DNA of 64,000 nucleotides from Saccharibacillus sp. JS10 (GCF_024436065.1 NZ_JANFNS010000005.1:124001-188000); one strand, 5' to 3'. Numbered from the stretch's first letter, positions 10,567 through 18,754 are shown. Translations and numbers: made by a program. The notes: generated from the sequence alone by a model not told the origin.

Positions 10567-11187
10567 ATGTATAACAGCGAAGCGGCGGGATTGTCTTTTG
10601 AAGAAATGTGGGCGAGGATCATCGCTTGTGACGCTCGGTATGACGGGTTGTTTTTTACGGCGGTCAAAACGACTCGAATCTATTGTCGACCTTCTTGTCG
10701 GTCGCGGAAGCCGAAAAAGCAAAATGTGACTTTTTATATGCAATTGGATCAGGCTGAGACTGCGGGTTATCGTCCTTGCAAAAGATGCCAACCGGAAGTT
10801 CAACATTCGCCGTGGAATACGTTTATCGAGCAAGCTCGCTCCTTTATCGTCGCTCATTATCGGGAGCCGTTATTGCTCCAAGATATTGCGGATCATGTTA
10901 AATTAAGCGCATATTATTTGGAACGGTTATTCAAACAAGAAACGAATGAGACGCCGCGTATGTTTTTGGAAAAAGTTCGTGTAGATCGTGCGGCGCATTT
11001 ACTTCGATGCAGCGATAAAACGAATTTGGAAGTCTGTTACGAAGCTGGGTTTCAGACGCCTTCTAACTTTTACAAAGCATTCAAGCGCCATCATCACTGC
11101 TCGCCGGGCGAATATCGGAATCAAGGCACGCCGATTGTTCGCGAAGCTTTACCCGCATCTCGAAAACCATTAGGAGGAATGTTATGA
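10567..11187 (+). CDS. adaA: AdaA: methylphosphotriester-accepting transcriptional activator
   Basis: A 206-residue protein. The N-terminal Ada zinc-binding domain (about 10-85) shows the four-Cys site: C40 in RIYCRPSC (the methyl acceptor by analogy with E. coli Ada Cys38), the second Cys in PSC, and the pair in CKRCQPE. An AraC-type DNA-binding domain occupies about 95-190, with LLLQDIADHVKLSAYYLERLF and the second helix-turn-helix NLEVCYEAGFQTPSNFYKAFKR. It would accept methyl groups from damaged DNA phosphates and then activate its own operon. The ATG at 10567 follows AAAGGAGCGGG. It overlaps adaB by four bases (ATGA), so the pair is one operon. Confidence 0.93.
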   Translation: MYNSEAAGLSFEEMWARIIACDARYDGLFFTAVKTTRIYCRPSCRSRKPKKQNVTFYMQLDQAETAGYRPCKRCQPEVQHSPWNTFIEQARSFIVAHYREPLLLQDIADHVKLSAYYLERLFKQETNETPRMFLEKVRVDRAAHLLRCSDKTNLEVCYEAGFQTPSNFYKAFKRHHHCSPGEYRNQGTPIVREALPASRKPLGGML

Positions 11188-11723
11188 AGACGTTGATGCT
11201 TCATCGCTTGCTATATAAATCGCCGCTTGGCGAACTTACGATCGAAGGTACATCAGATCATATTTATTCGATCTTATTTAATGAATTGGAACTGCCTGTC
11301 GAACTTTCGACTATTGAACATCAACATGAAGGTCAGGATGAAACTTCTGATTTTCCGGAAGTTATGCTTCGGTGCCGAGATCAGCTGGACGAATATTTTC
11401 GCGGGGAACGTTTTGTTTTCGATTTTCCGATTTATTATACGGGTACGCCGTTTCAACAAGCGGTTTGGACAGAACTAGCAACCGTACCGTATGCGTCTAG
11501 TCGTTCGTATAAAGATCTAGCGATTGCGGTCGGTAGCGAAAAAGCGGTACGAGCCGTCGGTTCGGCAAACGGTCGGAACAAGCTCAGCATTGTATTGCCT
11601 TGTCATCGCATTGTTGGCTCAAACGGTAAGCTTACCGGATATGCCGGCGGTCTATGGCGTAAAGAATGGTTGTTGCAACATGAAGCTTTGTTCGCACCAA
11701 AAAGCCCGAACGTACAAGTCTAA
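11184..11723 (+). CDS. adaB: AdaB: methylated-DNA-protein-cysteine methyltransferase
   Basis: A 179-residue O6-alkylguanine-DNA alkyltransferase. The active-site Cys is C140 in VLPCHRIVG, followed by the typical GYAGGLWRKEWLLQHE helix; upstream, TPFQQAVWTELATVPY and GSANGRN match the DNA-binding helix-turn-helix and the arginine-finger region of this family. The enzyme transfers the alkyl group to itself irreversibly. Start codon overlaps the adaA stop, so translation is coupled. The final codons lie inside the left arm of the terminator stem at 11700-11742. Confidence 0.95.
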   Translation: MKTLMLHRLLYKSPLGELTIEGTSDHIYSILFNELELPVELSTIEHQHEGQDETSDFPEVMLRCRDQLDEYFRGERFVFDFPIYYTGTPFQQAVWTELATVPYASSRSYKDLAIAVGSEKAVRAVGSANGRNKLSIVLPCHRIVGSNGKLTGYAGGLWRKEWLLQHEALFAPKSPNVQV

Positions 11724-11745
11724 CTTGTACATTCGGGCTTTTCTT
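11700..11745. terminator. Terminator overlapping the end of adaB
   Basis: A 19-base arm at 11700-11718 pairs with 11724-11742 with a single mismatch, leaving a five-base loop. The adaB stop codon (11721-11723) is in the loop. A and T runs on both sides suggest use by adaB and by the convergent peptidase gene. Confidence 0.85.
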
Positions 11746-11748
11746 ATT

Positions 11749-13020
11749 TTATTTAATTGAAGGCAATAACGGTGAAGTGGTGTCGGCAAGACCGACTAGC
11801 CCCAAGATCGTTAGCAAAATCTTTTGGACGCCTAGATGAGCATTAGTCGGATCGTAATATTCATTCAGCGTATGCGCACCGCCGAATTCACCGCCGCCGC
11901 CAAGCGTAACTGCCGGAATACCCAGATGAATCGGAATATTGGAATCGGTACTGCTGGCGCCTTCCAAAATTGGACGGAACCCCATCGCAAGCCCGGCTGC
12001 CGCTGCGGATTGTACAATCTCGCTATCCGGCGATTGCGAACCTGCGGGACGGTCACCTACTCGCTCCAGACGCACGGTAATTGCATCTGCTTTTTTCCAA
12101 CGGCGATTTTCGGCTTCTGCCGCTTCTCGGATCAGTCCAAGCACTTTCGTTTCTAACTTTTCCAGTTCCGCTTGTGACGTCGAACGCATATCGATAACGG
12201 TCTCCGCAGTCTCAGCGATCGTATTGACGGATGTTCCGCCATTGATCAACCCCACGTTGAATGTCGTTTTCGGATGTAGAGGAACGTCCAAATCTGCAAT
12301 CTTGGAAATCGCTCGACCTAGCGCATGAATTGGGCTAGGTGTACCAAAATTACCGAAACTATGTCCGCCTGGCCCTTCAAACGTCACTTTGTACCGTTTG
12401 CTTCCAGCTCCCAAATAAGTAATGCGATCCGGCGGTCCCGGTTCGATTGAGATAAAGCCGTCAATATCGCTGCGATTCGCAAACAAGGTTTTGACCCCAA
12501 TCAGATCTCCAAGCCCTTCTTCGCCGACGGTTGCTCCGATAACAAGATCGCCTACCGTATGTAAATTTGCTTCGTTTAATGCGCGTACAATTGTCAGCAC
12601 AGAGGCTAGTCCGCGTCCATCGTCCGATATTCCCGGTGCATAGACCCGAGTTCCTTCACGTCGTGCTTTTACATCTGTTCCTCTAGGAAACACCGTATCC
12701 AAATGCGCACAGATCACAAGTTTAGGTCCGTTGCCACTTCCGCGTCTGATTCCGAATACGTTGCCGACTTTGTCGGTCTGTACATCTTCGATTCCAAGTT
12801 CGATCAGCTTGCGGGCGAATAACTTGCCTTTTTCGGTTTCTTCAAAAGTCGGGGCTTCCACTTCGGTTAATTCGATCTGTTCTTCGGTCGTACGATCATT
12901 GTCGGCTTCCAGAAAATCAAACGCGTGCCGAACAGAATCTTGCTTTTTCAGCACGTCGAACGCTTGGACAATTTCTTCGGATAAGGCTGTTTTTGGAGTT
13001 CCAAAAGATTCGGTCATCAT
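11749..13020 (-). CDS. M20 family metallopeptidase (PepT-like)
   Basis: A protein of 423 residues from the ATG at 13018-13020, which lies five bases after AGGAGGA. It has the co-catalytic zinc pattern of M20 peptidases: CAHLDTVF (metal His and Asp), PGISDDGRGLA (bridging Asp), TVGEEGLGDL (catalytic and metal Glu), a dimerisation lid domain beginning near GGHSFGNFG, and a C-terminal GAHTLNEY segment with the last metal His. The likely role is cytoplasmic cleavage of small peptides or acylated amino acids. The exact substrate is unclear. It is monocistronic and convergent with adaAB. Confidence 0.85.
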   Translation of the reverse strand: MMTESFGTPKTALSEEIVQAFDVLKKQDSVRHAFDFLEADNDRTTEEQIELTEVEAPTFEETEKGKLFARKLIELGIEDVQTDKVGNVFGIRRGSGNGPKLVICAHLDTVFPRGTDVKARREGTRVYAPGISDDGRGLASVLTIVRALNEANLHTVGDLVIGATVGEEGLGDLIGVKTLFANRSDIDGFISIEPGPPDRITYLGAGSKRYKVTFEGPGGHSFGNFGTPSPIHALGRAISKIADLDVPLHPKTTFNVGLINGGTSVNTIAETAETVIDMRSTSQAELEKLETKVLGLIREAAEAENRRWKKADAITVRLERVGDRPAGSQSPDSEIVQSAAAAGLAMGFRPILEGASSTDSNIPIHLGIPAVTLGGGGEFGGAHTLNEYYDPTNAHLGVQKILLTILGLVGLADTTSPLLPSIK

Positions 13021-13088
13021 CAAAATCCTCCTCATAAGGCGCTACATTTGTCTTTTATCATACAAGTGACTTTGCTATAACGCAAAAC

Positions 13089-13119
13089 AAAAAGCGTACA
13101 GCATCATTCTGCACGCTTT
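13089..13119 (-). terminator. Leftward terminator after the small membrane protein gene
   Basis: AAAGCGTACAG (13091-13101) pairs with CTGCACGCTTT (13109-13119) with one mismatch. The A run to its left gives a U tract on the minus-strand transcript. Confidence 0.65.
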
Positions 13120-13123
13120 ACAA

Positions 13124-13567
13124 TTAAGAACGTAAACGTTCGTATAACCGATTTTTTTCAAACAAACTCACGATACCGAAAATCAGACTGAACGCGATCA
13201 TCATCGTCCAAAGCAACAATGGAAGCCAAAAAGATTGATCGGAAGGATAAAACAATATTCTCAGTTCTCTACCATCAATAATCACTTGGGCAAAAATAAT
13301 CAAAAACCCTATCCAAACCAACGATTTTACGGCTTCAATCAATATCACTGCTACTTTCGGCAACTGGCGTTTGCGTTCCCATTTTCGGACAAATCGTTCT
13401 TCTCTTTTTGTATCGAACCATAAAAAATGAATGATACGTATACAGAAAAATCCCATAACAATGTAATACATAGTCGAATGTGCAATTTCTATTCGTAGAG
13501 GCAATAAACAAAGCACCAGTAATGCACCAAAAGCTATTACGGCTCGCGTCACTTTATTAAATTCCAT
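13124..13567 (-). CDS. Small integral membrane protein, unknown function
   Basis: A 147-residue protein with four hydrophobic segments (about residues 8-24, 30-46, 76-96 and 115-137) separated by charged loops such as KREERFVRKWERKRQ. No conserved catalytic motif was recognised. The ATG follows AGGTGAAAAG. It is transcribed alone toward the terminator at 13089-13119. Confidence 0.7.
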   Translation of the reverse strand: MEFNKVTRAVIAFGALLVLCLLPLRIEIAHSTMYYIVMGFFCIRIIHFLWFDTKREERFVRKWERKRQLPKVAVILIEAVKSLVWIGFLIIFAQVIIDGRELRILFYPSDQSFWLPLLLWTMMIAFSLIFGIVSLFEKNRLYERLRS

Positions 13568-13663
13568 CTTTTCACCTACCTTATTTTCCTACTTAAACTT
13601 TAATTCCCATTTTAACATAAGTATCAACATCAAAAAACCCCTATGATATTCTGAACTTACGCC

Positions 13664-13693
13664 TTGTTTTCCCGAAAGATTTTCCTCTATAAT
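13664..13693 (+). promoter_or_regulatory. Sigma-A promoter of the cyclase-family gene
   Basis: TTGTTT at 13664-13669, an 18-base spacer, and a perfect TATAAT at 13688-13693. The coding start at 13727 is about 30 bases downstream, preceded by AAAGAGGTGG. Confidence 0.7.
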
Positions 13694-13726
13694 GAATGAT
13701 TAAAAAGGAAAAAGAGGTGGGTACTC

Positions 13727-14464
13727 ATGACAAACGAACTTCTCGATGCGCTCAAGTTACTCAAACAAAAACAATGGATCGATCTGACCCATACTTTTGG
13801 ACCGAATTCTCCTCGCTTCGCCGCGTTCGCGCCTGCTGAATTCGAGACGCTTTTTACTCATGACGACGGCTTTTTCGCTCAGCGCTTCAGCTTTGCCGGA
13901 CAATACGGAACACATCTGGATGCTCCGATCCATTTTGTGCGAGATACGCGTTACCTCGATGAACTGGAATTAAAAGAACTTGTACTCCCCCTTGTCGTGA
14001 TCGACAAATCTCGAGAAGCTGCCGCTAATGCCGATTACTCGCTGACCGTAGAAGATATCGAAGCGTTCGAAGATCAGCATGGACAGATTGAAGCCGGAAG
14101 CTTCGTCGCGCTACGTACCGATTGGAGCAACCGTTGGCCGAGTCAGGAAGCCTTCGAAAACAAAGACGCCGAAGGGAACAATCACGCTCCCGGTTGGTCA
14201 CTACAGGCATTGGAATTTTTGTTCCGTCAACGTCAGATCGCAGCGATCGGTCACGAGACATTCGATACCGATTCGGCGGCGGATTATACCAAAAACGGTT
14301 CGTTAATCAGCGAATATTATGTACTGGAACAGAATACATACCAGGTAGAGCTACTGAAAAACCTGCATCTTCTTCCGCCAAAAGGCGCCGTCATTTTCAA
14401 TATCGTACCGAAAGCCGAAAAAGCATCGGGGTTTCCGGTACGTTCATTCGCCATACTGCCTTAA
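13727..14464 (+). CDS. Cyclase family protein (kynurenine-formamidase-like hydrolase)
   Basis: A 245-residue metal-dependent hydrolase. It carries IDLTHTFGPNSP at the N-terminus and the metal-binding signature QYGTHLDAPIHF (HxxxD...H pattern), characteristic of the PF04199 cyclase/formamidase family, which includes kynurenine formamidase and isatin hydrolase. A later IGHETFDTDSA matches the second catalytic loop. The substrate cannot be decided: no kynurenine pathway gene is nearby. A clean promoter lies upstream and a terminator at 14486, so it is monocistronic. Confidence 0.85.
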   Translation: MTNELLDALKLLKQKQWIDLTHTFGPNSPRFAAFAPAEFETLFTHDDGFFAQRFSFAGQYGTHLDAPIHFVRDTRYLDELELKELVLPLVVIDKSREAAANADYSLTVEDIEAFEDQHGQIEAGSFVALRTDWSNRWPSQEAFENKDAEGNNHAPGWSLQALEFLFRQRQIAAIGHETFDTDSAADYTKNGSLISEYYVLEQNTYQVELLKNLHLLPPKGAVIFNIVPKAEKASGFPVRSFAILP

Positions 14465-14485
14465 AATCTAGATCATGATCATCGA

Positions 14486-14525
14486 AAAAGCAGCTGCATT
14501 CCATAAACGGAGCAGCTGCTTTTTT
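14486..14525. terminator. Rho-independent terminator between convergent genes
   Basis: AAAAGCAGCTGC (14486-14497) pairs with GCAGCTGCTTTTTT (14512-14525). It ends the cyclase-family gene and can act for the convergent O-methyltransferase. Confidence 0.85.
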
Positions 14526-14556
14526 ATATATCTTATTCAAAAATCCAATGTTCACG

Positions 14557-15249
14557 TCAATTCACAATCCCAATCATGAAGCCGTCATAGCCTTTGATCC
14601 CCACAGTTTGCAAAGCTGTCGATTCGATTTTTTGCTCTTTTTGCAGCTTTTCGAAAAACTCGCGGATTCCTTTGACTCTCGCATCTTCACTTGTCTCGTC
14701 GATCACTTCTCCATTTCGCACGACATTGTCTGCCAAAATGACGGTTCCCGGCTTTGACAATCGAAGTGCTGCTTCCAAGTATGCCGGATTGCTTGGCTTA
14801 TCCGCGTCGATGAAAATAAAATCGAAAGCTTCTGCACCTTCTTCTACCAGCTGTGTTAGTTGTACACGCGCATCTCCTACGCGAATCTGAACCTGCCCGT
14901 CTGGAACATTAGCATGACGCAGATTGTTTCTTGCCACTTCGGCATACCGAGGGTCGAGTTCAAGTGTCGTGAGATTTCCATCTTGTGGTAAAGCTCTTGC
15001 GATCCAAATCGCACTGTAACCACCCAATGTACCGATTTCCAATACTCTTTTCGCACCACGCATCCGAATAAGGAGATTTAACAACTTTCCTTGAAGCGGA
15101 GAAACATCGTAACTCGGCAATCCAGCAACTTCATTAGCGTCCAAAGCATTTTCCAACGTAGAATCTTGTTTGATAAGTTTCTGTTCCAGATACTGATCGA
15201 CTTTAGCCCAAGTGTTCGAAAGGTCTTGCGGTTGAATGTTCGTATTCAT
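14557..15249 (-). CDS. Class I SAM-dependent O-methyltransferase (caffeoyl-CoA type)
   Basis: A 230-residue cytosolic O-methyltransferase of the Methyltransf_3 family. The SAM-binding motif I is VLEIGTLGGYSAIWIA; the acidic motif II is LTTLELDP; FIFIDADKPSN holds the metal-binding Asp residues, followed by PGTVILADNVVRNG. Such enzymes methylate catechol-type hydroxyls with Mg2+. The ATG at 15247-15249 is chosen; an in-frame GTG at 15258 lies too close to the AAGGAAA site. It diverges from a LysR-type gene, the usual arrangement for a LysR target. Confidence 0.88.
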   Translation of the reverse strand: MNTNIQPQDLSNTWAKVDQYLEQKLIKQDSTLENALDANEVAGLPSYDVSPLQGKLLNLLIRMRGAKRVLEIGTLGGYSAIWIARALPQDGNLTTLELDPRYAEVARNNLRHANVPDGQVQIRVGDARVQLTQLVEEGAEAFDFIFIDADKPSNPAYLEAALRLSKPGTVILADNVVRNGEVIDETSEDARVKGIREFFEKLQKEQKIESTALQTVGIKGYDGFMIGIVN

Positions 15250-15400
15250 CAAAATCACTTTCCTTTCAGATATGTTTTTCTTTATGTCTTTATTCTAGAC
15301 GGAGCAAAGAAATAAATATAATATATCTTTATCGATATTCTATATATAAAATGTATGAATAAACTTTGATCGATTGAAGCAAATAGAGAAAGGCGGTTCT

Positions 15401-16303
15401 ATGAATTTACATGCGCTGCGTTTGTTTTATGAAACAGCTTCCTTAGGAAGCGTCACTAGGGCTTCGGAAAAATTAAGTATCAGTCAACCTGCAATCACTG
15501 CACAGATCAAAAAGTTCGAACAAGAATTATCGCTGATTTTGCTCCGACGCGAAGGCAGAGGTATCGCATTAACCGAAGCCGGACAAGAAGTGTATCGGCT
15601 CGCCAACCGGCTATTTGCCGCAGAGTACCGAATCGAACAATTCGCTGAAAACTATGGTCGCGGCGAGATCGGCAGTGTAGCAATCGCGGCAACCTACCTC
15701 CCTGCTCATTTTCTACTTCCGGGCTGGATCGCGGCTTTCAAGCAGCAGTACGAGCAGGTAGAGTTGTCGATTACGACGACGCATTCAGGCGGTGCACTGC
15801 GGCGACTGCTTGATCTGCAAGCAGATATCGCGATCTACGGAGGATCGCCTGAACAACATTCGGACGACATCGAAGCTGAGGAATTATTTCGCGACGAGTT
15901 ATGGTTTGTCGTAGCACCCGATCACCCTTATGCAAATCGCAGCGTTTCTTTAGCCGATATGATGCGCGAACCATTCGTTATGCGGGCAGAAGGTAGTTCT
16001 ACCCGCGAGCGGTTATTCTCGCTATGCCGTACCCATAATCTTCCGGCTCCTACAGTCGCTTTGCAATTCAGCGGTTTGTATGAAGCGACGCGTGCCGTCA
16101 TTGCGGGTTACGGAGCCAACTTCGTGTCTTCTCTTGTCGTTCGCGAAGATGTGAAGCGAGGCGTATTATGCCGCGTTCAAGTCGAAGACTTCTCGCTAGA
16201 AAACGTAATCATGATCTGTACGCGAAGCGGAGAACATTTATCGCCGGCAGCCGCGAATCTACTTCAAGTTATCCATGAAGCGAATAGATTCAAGCGCGAC
16301 TAA
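15401..16303 (+). CDS. LysR-family transcriptional regulator
   Basis: A 300-residue regulator. The N-terminal winged helix spans about residues 1-60 (MNLHALRLFYETASLGSV...SQPAITAQIKKFEQELS), followed by a LysR_substrate co-inducer domain (about 88-295). AAAGG lies seven bases before the ATG at 15401. It diverges from the O-methyltransferase gene across 151 bases containing AT-rich palindromic sequence around 15324-15350; control of that gene is the default expectation but is inference. Confidence 0.92.
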   Translation: MNLHALRLFYETASLGSVTRASEKLSISQPAITAQIKKFEQELSLILLRREGRGIALTEAGQEVYRLANRLFAAEYRIEQFAENYGRGEIGSVAIAATYLPAHFLLPGWIAAFKQQYEQVELSITTTHSGGALRRLLDLQADIAIYGGSPEQHSDDIEAEELFRDELWFVVAPDHPYANRSVSLADMMREPFVMRAEGSSTRERLFSLCRTHNLPAPTVALQFSGLYEATRAVIAGYGANFVSSLVVREDVKRGVLCRVQVEDFSLENVIMICTRSGEHLSPAAANLLQVIHEANRFKRD

Positions 16304-16383
16304 TTCTTCGATCCACTGTTCAATATCAGACTTGTTATTCTTGTTCTACGTTGGCGATTCCAATTCAGCACAAATGCCGCGAA

Positions 16384-16395
16384 AGTCCCGGGACT
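16384..16395. promoter_or_regulatory. Perfect 12-base palindrome upstream of the repair operon
   Basis: AGTCCCGGGACT is exactly self-complementary. It lies 76 bases before the kinase-HD gene and about 30 bases upstream of TATACT (near 16429), a possible -10. It could be an operator for the repair genes; no regulator is identified. Confidence 0.35.
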
Positions 16396-16471
16396 ATCGT
16401 GGTATTCGCAAAGATACGCATTACGGGTATACTATATTGTGGAACCACCACCGAAAGGAGGTGAATTCCTT

Positions 16472-17440
16472 ATGAATACGATTCATATGTTAGTCGGCAT
16501 TCCAGGCAGCGGAAAAAGCGTCTACGCACGTCAGTTGGAAAAGTCTACACGCGGCGTGATCGTCTCGACAGACGGCATCCGGCAACGTTTGTTCGGCGGC
16601 GAATCCAAGCAAAAAAACACGTACGTCATTTTTGACCAAGCTTTTCGAGACATCTCCGAAGCTTTGGCAGATGGTCGCGATGTGATTTTCGACGCAACGA
16701 ATATTGATCGAAGTCGGCGTGCAAAGTTTTTGAAGCGGTTCTCCGAATATTCGGTACACGCTCATGTGCTAGTGACGTCTTTTGAAACGGCGCAACAACG
16801 CATTTCTACTCGCAAACGCAAATTAGACGATAAGATTTTGACCAAGTACGCCAAAAATTTTCAATTCCCTCTTCAAGGCGAAGGCTTTGCAGACGTACAT
16901 CTTGTGCATGAACCTACGGCATCTATCGAGACTACGTTACAACGAGCGAAGATTGAACAGTTGCTGGATGATCAAGTCGATCACGACGAGTTGTTCGCTT
17001 ATTTGTCCCGTGAAGAATCATTTGCACAGATGGTCGATTATCATCAAGGCAATCCGTACCATAGTCGCACATTGTCGGAGCATACGTATGCGGTATTAGA
17101 GTATATCCATACGCTATACGAAGAACAAGATCGCCTTGTGATGCAATGGACGGCTTTACTGCACGATATCGGGAAACCTTTTTGCAAAGTGTGGAAAGAA
17201 AATCGAGGGTATTATTCGTATTTCGGTCATGAACACGTGTCTGCTATGATGTCTTGCTCTTTTTTAAAAAGCTTGGGTTATGAAGACGACTTCATACTCG
17301 ATGTGGCAAACAAAGTGGAGCTGCACATGGACATTATGCACGGCGGCGATGCAGGCGCATCTACAATTTATCATCTAATGGGCGGAGAACACTTATCGAA
17401 GATGTACTTTTTTGCGGAAGCCGACAGGTATGGAAAATGA
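16472..17440 (+). CDS. Fused P-loop polynucleotide kinase and HD phosphohydrolase (end-healing)
   Basis: A 322-residue two-domain protein. Residues 1-150 are a P-loop kinase of the T4 Pnk-like zeta-toxin/PNK group: Walker A at 9-16 (GIPGSGKS), STDGIRQRLFG, and FDATNIDRSRRAKFL, which resembles the lid and substrate-site segment of polynucleotide kinases. Residues about 200-310 are an HD domain, with H204, the HD pair at 231-232 in LLHDIGKP, His at 253 and 255 in FGHEH, and a late His in ELHMD. The ATG follows AAGGAGGTG. The RNA ligase gene starts 37 bases downstream. The predicted job is preparing RNA ends: 5'-OH phosphorylation and 3' or 2',3'-cyclic phosphate removal. The HD activity is inferred. 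Confidence 0.85.
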   Translation: MNTIHMLVGIPGSGKSVYARQLEKSTRGVIVSTDGIRQRLFGGESKQKNTYVIFDQAFRDISEALADGRDVIFDATNIDRSRRAKFLKRFSEYSVHAHVLVTSFETAQQRISTRKRKLDDKILTKYAKNFQFPLQGEGFADVHLVHEPTASIETTLQRAKIEQLLDDQVDHDELFAYLSREESFAQMVDYHQGNPYHSRTLSEHTYAVLEYIHTLYEEQDRLVMQWTALLHDIGKPFCKVWKENRGYYSYFGHEHVSAMMSCSFLKSLGYEDDFILDVANKVELHMDIMHGGDAGASTIYHLMGGEHLSKMYFFAEADRYGK

Positions 17441-17477
17441 ACGGATCGATTCATGAAAGGATTCAAGAGGTGATTCT

Positions 17478-18110
17478 ATGAAAATTAAATATCCGAAAAC
17501 GATGCACCTGCCGTGGTCAAGAAGTTACACCGACGACGACAAAATTTTGCGTAACACGGAGCATTTTATCGGAAAAGAAGTCGTGGTAACGGAGAAAATG
17601 GATGGAGAAAATACGACGATGTATCCAGACTTCATTCATGCCAGATCTCTTGACAGCAAAGACCATCTTTCTCGGCATTATGTCAAAACATTGCATGGTG
17701 CGATCCGGTATTTGATCCCGAAAGGCTATCGATTATGCGGAGAAAATATGTACGCCAAACATTCGATCAAGTACGAAAGTTTGCCGGGGTATTTCATGTT
17801 ATTTTCGGTCTGGAACGAGCACAACATCTGCTTATCTTGGGACGATACCGAACAAGTTGCAAAAGGGCTTCATCTTCCTACCGTTCCCGTGCTGTATCGA
17901 GGAATTTGGGACGAACGCGCGATCCAAAACTGCTACACCCGCATCTCGAAAAGCGGCGGCGAGCAAGAAGGTTATGTGGTTCGACTAGCCGAAAGTTTTG
18001 CTTATGAAGATTTTAAAATCAGCTTGGCGAAATTCGTGCGTCGCAACCATGTTCAAACGGACGACCACTGGCTCAGTCAACCTGTAGAACCGAACGAATT
18101 GATGCGATAA
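17478..18110 (+). CDS. RNA ligase family protein
   Basis: A 210-residue covalent nucleotidyltransferase with all motifs of the RNA_ligase (PF09414-type) group: motif I EKMDGEN with the AMP-accepting K40, HARS at 54-57, motif III around YRLCGENMYAKHS (E89), FMLFSVW, motif IV EGYVVR (E164) and motif V LAKFVR (K185). There is no C-terminal OB fold, so it is a minimal catalytic core. It would join 5'-phosphate and 3'-OH ends using ATP. It follows the kinase-HD gene by 37 bases, with AAGGATTCAAGAGGTG upstream, so the pair forms an operon for end healing and sealing. Natural substrates (cleaved tRNA, rRNA or mRNA) are unknown. Confidence 0.88.
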   Translation: MKIKYPKTMHLPWSRSYTDDDKILRNTEHFIGKEVVVTEKMDGENTTMYPDFIHARSLDSKDHLSRHYVKTLHGAIRYLIPKGYRLCGENMYAKHSIKYESLPGYFMLFSVWNEHNICLSWDDTEQVAKGLHLPTVPVLYRGIWDERAIQNCYTRISKSGGEQEGYVVRLAESFAYEDFKISLAKFVRRNHVQTDDHWLSQPVEPNELMR

Positions 18111-18121
18111 ACGAATTTCAT

Positions 18122-18144
18122 AAAAAGGAGAGAGTATCATGTAA
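18122..18144 (+). other. Strong ribosome binding site followed by ATG-TAA (minimal start-stop)
   Basis: AAAAAGGAG (18122-18130) is followed eight bases later by ATG (18139-18141) and directly by TAA (18142-18144). It lies just 11 bases past the ligase stop. Either the remnant of a third gene in the repair operon or a regulatory start-stop element; the next 56 bases to the PilZ gene end hold no other signal. Confidence 0.4.
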
Positions 18145-18200
18145 TCCGCAATTTTTATCTATATTTCTGACCTATAAGCTTGAATGATCTTTAACTACAT

Positions 18201-18578
18201 CTACATCACGCGAATACGATTCGCTCCGGCAAGCCCTCGCAGTTCCAATTGCAGACGATCTTTCTGATCTTCCGGCACTTCCATCTCAACGCCATAATAA
18301 TGGCGACCTGCCTCTTCTTTCGCCCAGCGAAGATACCCTTCAAAATGCAGCTCATCTTCATTTAATACAAAATCCAAAGCAACCCGAATCCGATTTTGCC
18401 CTACCGGGATTTCCACAGGCAAAGACACTAAGCAGCCTGAACGACTAATATCGTGCATTTGAGCCGAGATCGGTTTACGCGGAGCTGCGGTAAAATTCAG
18501 ACTTACCAAATACAATTCGAATTCGATCGGGTTTTCCAATACATAACGAAACGGCGATTTTCTTCGATTTGGCGACAT
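18201..18578 (-). CDS. PilZ domain protein (probable c-di-GMP binding)
   Basis: A 125-residue protein dominated by a PilZ-type beta-barrel. HDISRSGCLVSL carries the conserved D-x-S-x-x-G motif, and EGYLRWAKEE...HYYGVEME matches the later barrel strands. Arg-rich residues at the N-terminus (NRRKSPFR) may supply the ligand arginines, but the spacing to DxSxxG is longer than usual, so c-di-GMP binding is likely rather than certain. GGAGG lies seven bases before the ATG. It is monocistronic. A diguanylate cyclase is encoded at 37402-38388. Confidence 0.75.
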   Translation of the reverse strand: MSPNRRKSPFRYVLENPIEFELYLVSLNFTAAPRKPISAQMHDISRSGCLVSLPVEIPVGQNRIRVALDFVLNEDELHFEGYLRWAKEEAGRHYYGVEMEVPEDQKDRLQLELRGLAGANRIRVM

Positions 18579-18707
18579 GTCATAACCTCCATTTTATTCC
18601 AAGTGTTTTCCTTGTTCATCGGCTGATTTTTTGCAAAATTGAAGAGAATTCAACAGAATTTACAAAAGATTCGACCAAAGCCCTAGAGGTTCTGCGACTT
18701 CTTGCAT

Positions 18708-18742
18708 AAAAAAGAGCGCTCGGCGGATATACCGAAACGCTC
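18708..18742 (-). terminator. Leftward terminator after the 18755 membrane protein gene
   Basis: GAGCG-CT-CGG (18714-18723) can pair with CCG-AAA-CGCTC (18732-18742), and an A run to the left gives a U tract for the minus-strand transcript. Confidence 0.6.
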
Positions 18743-18754
18743 CTGTTCATTTGC

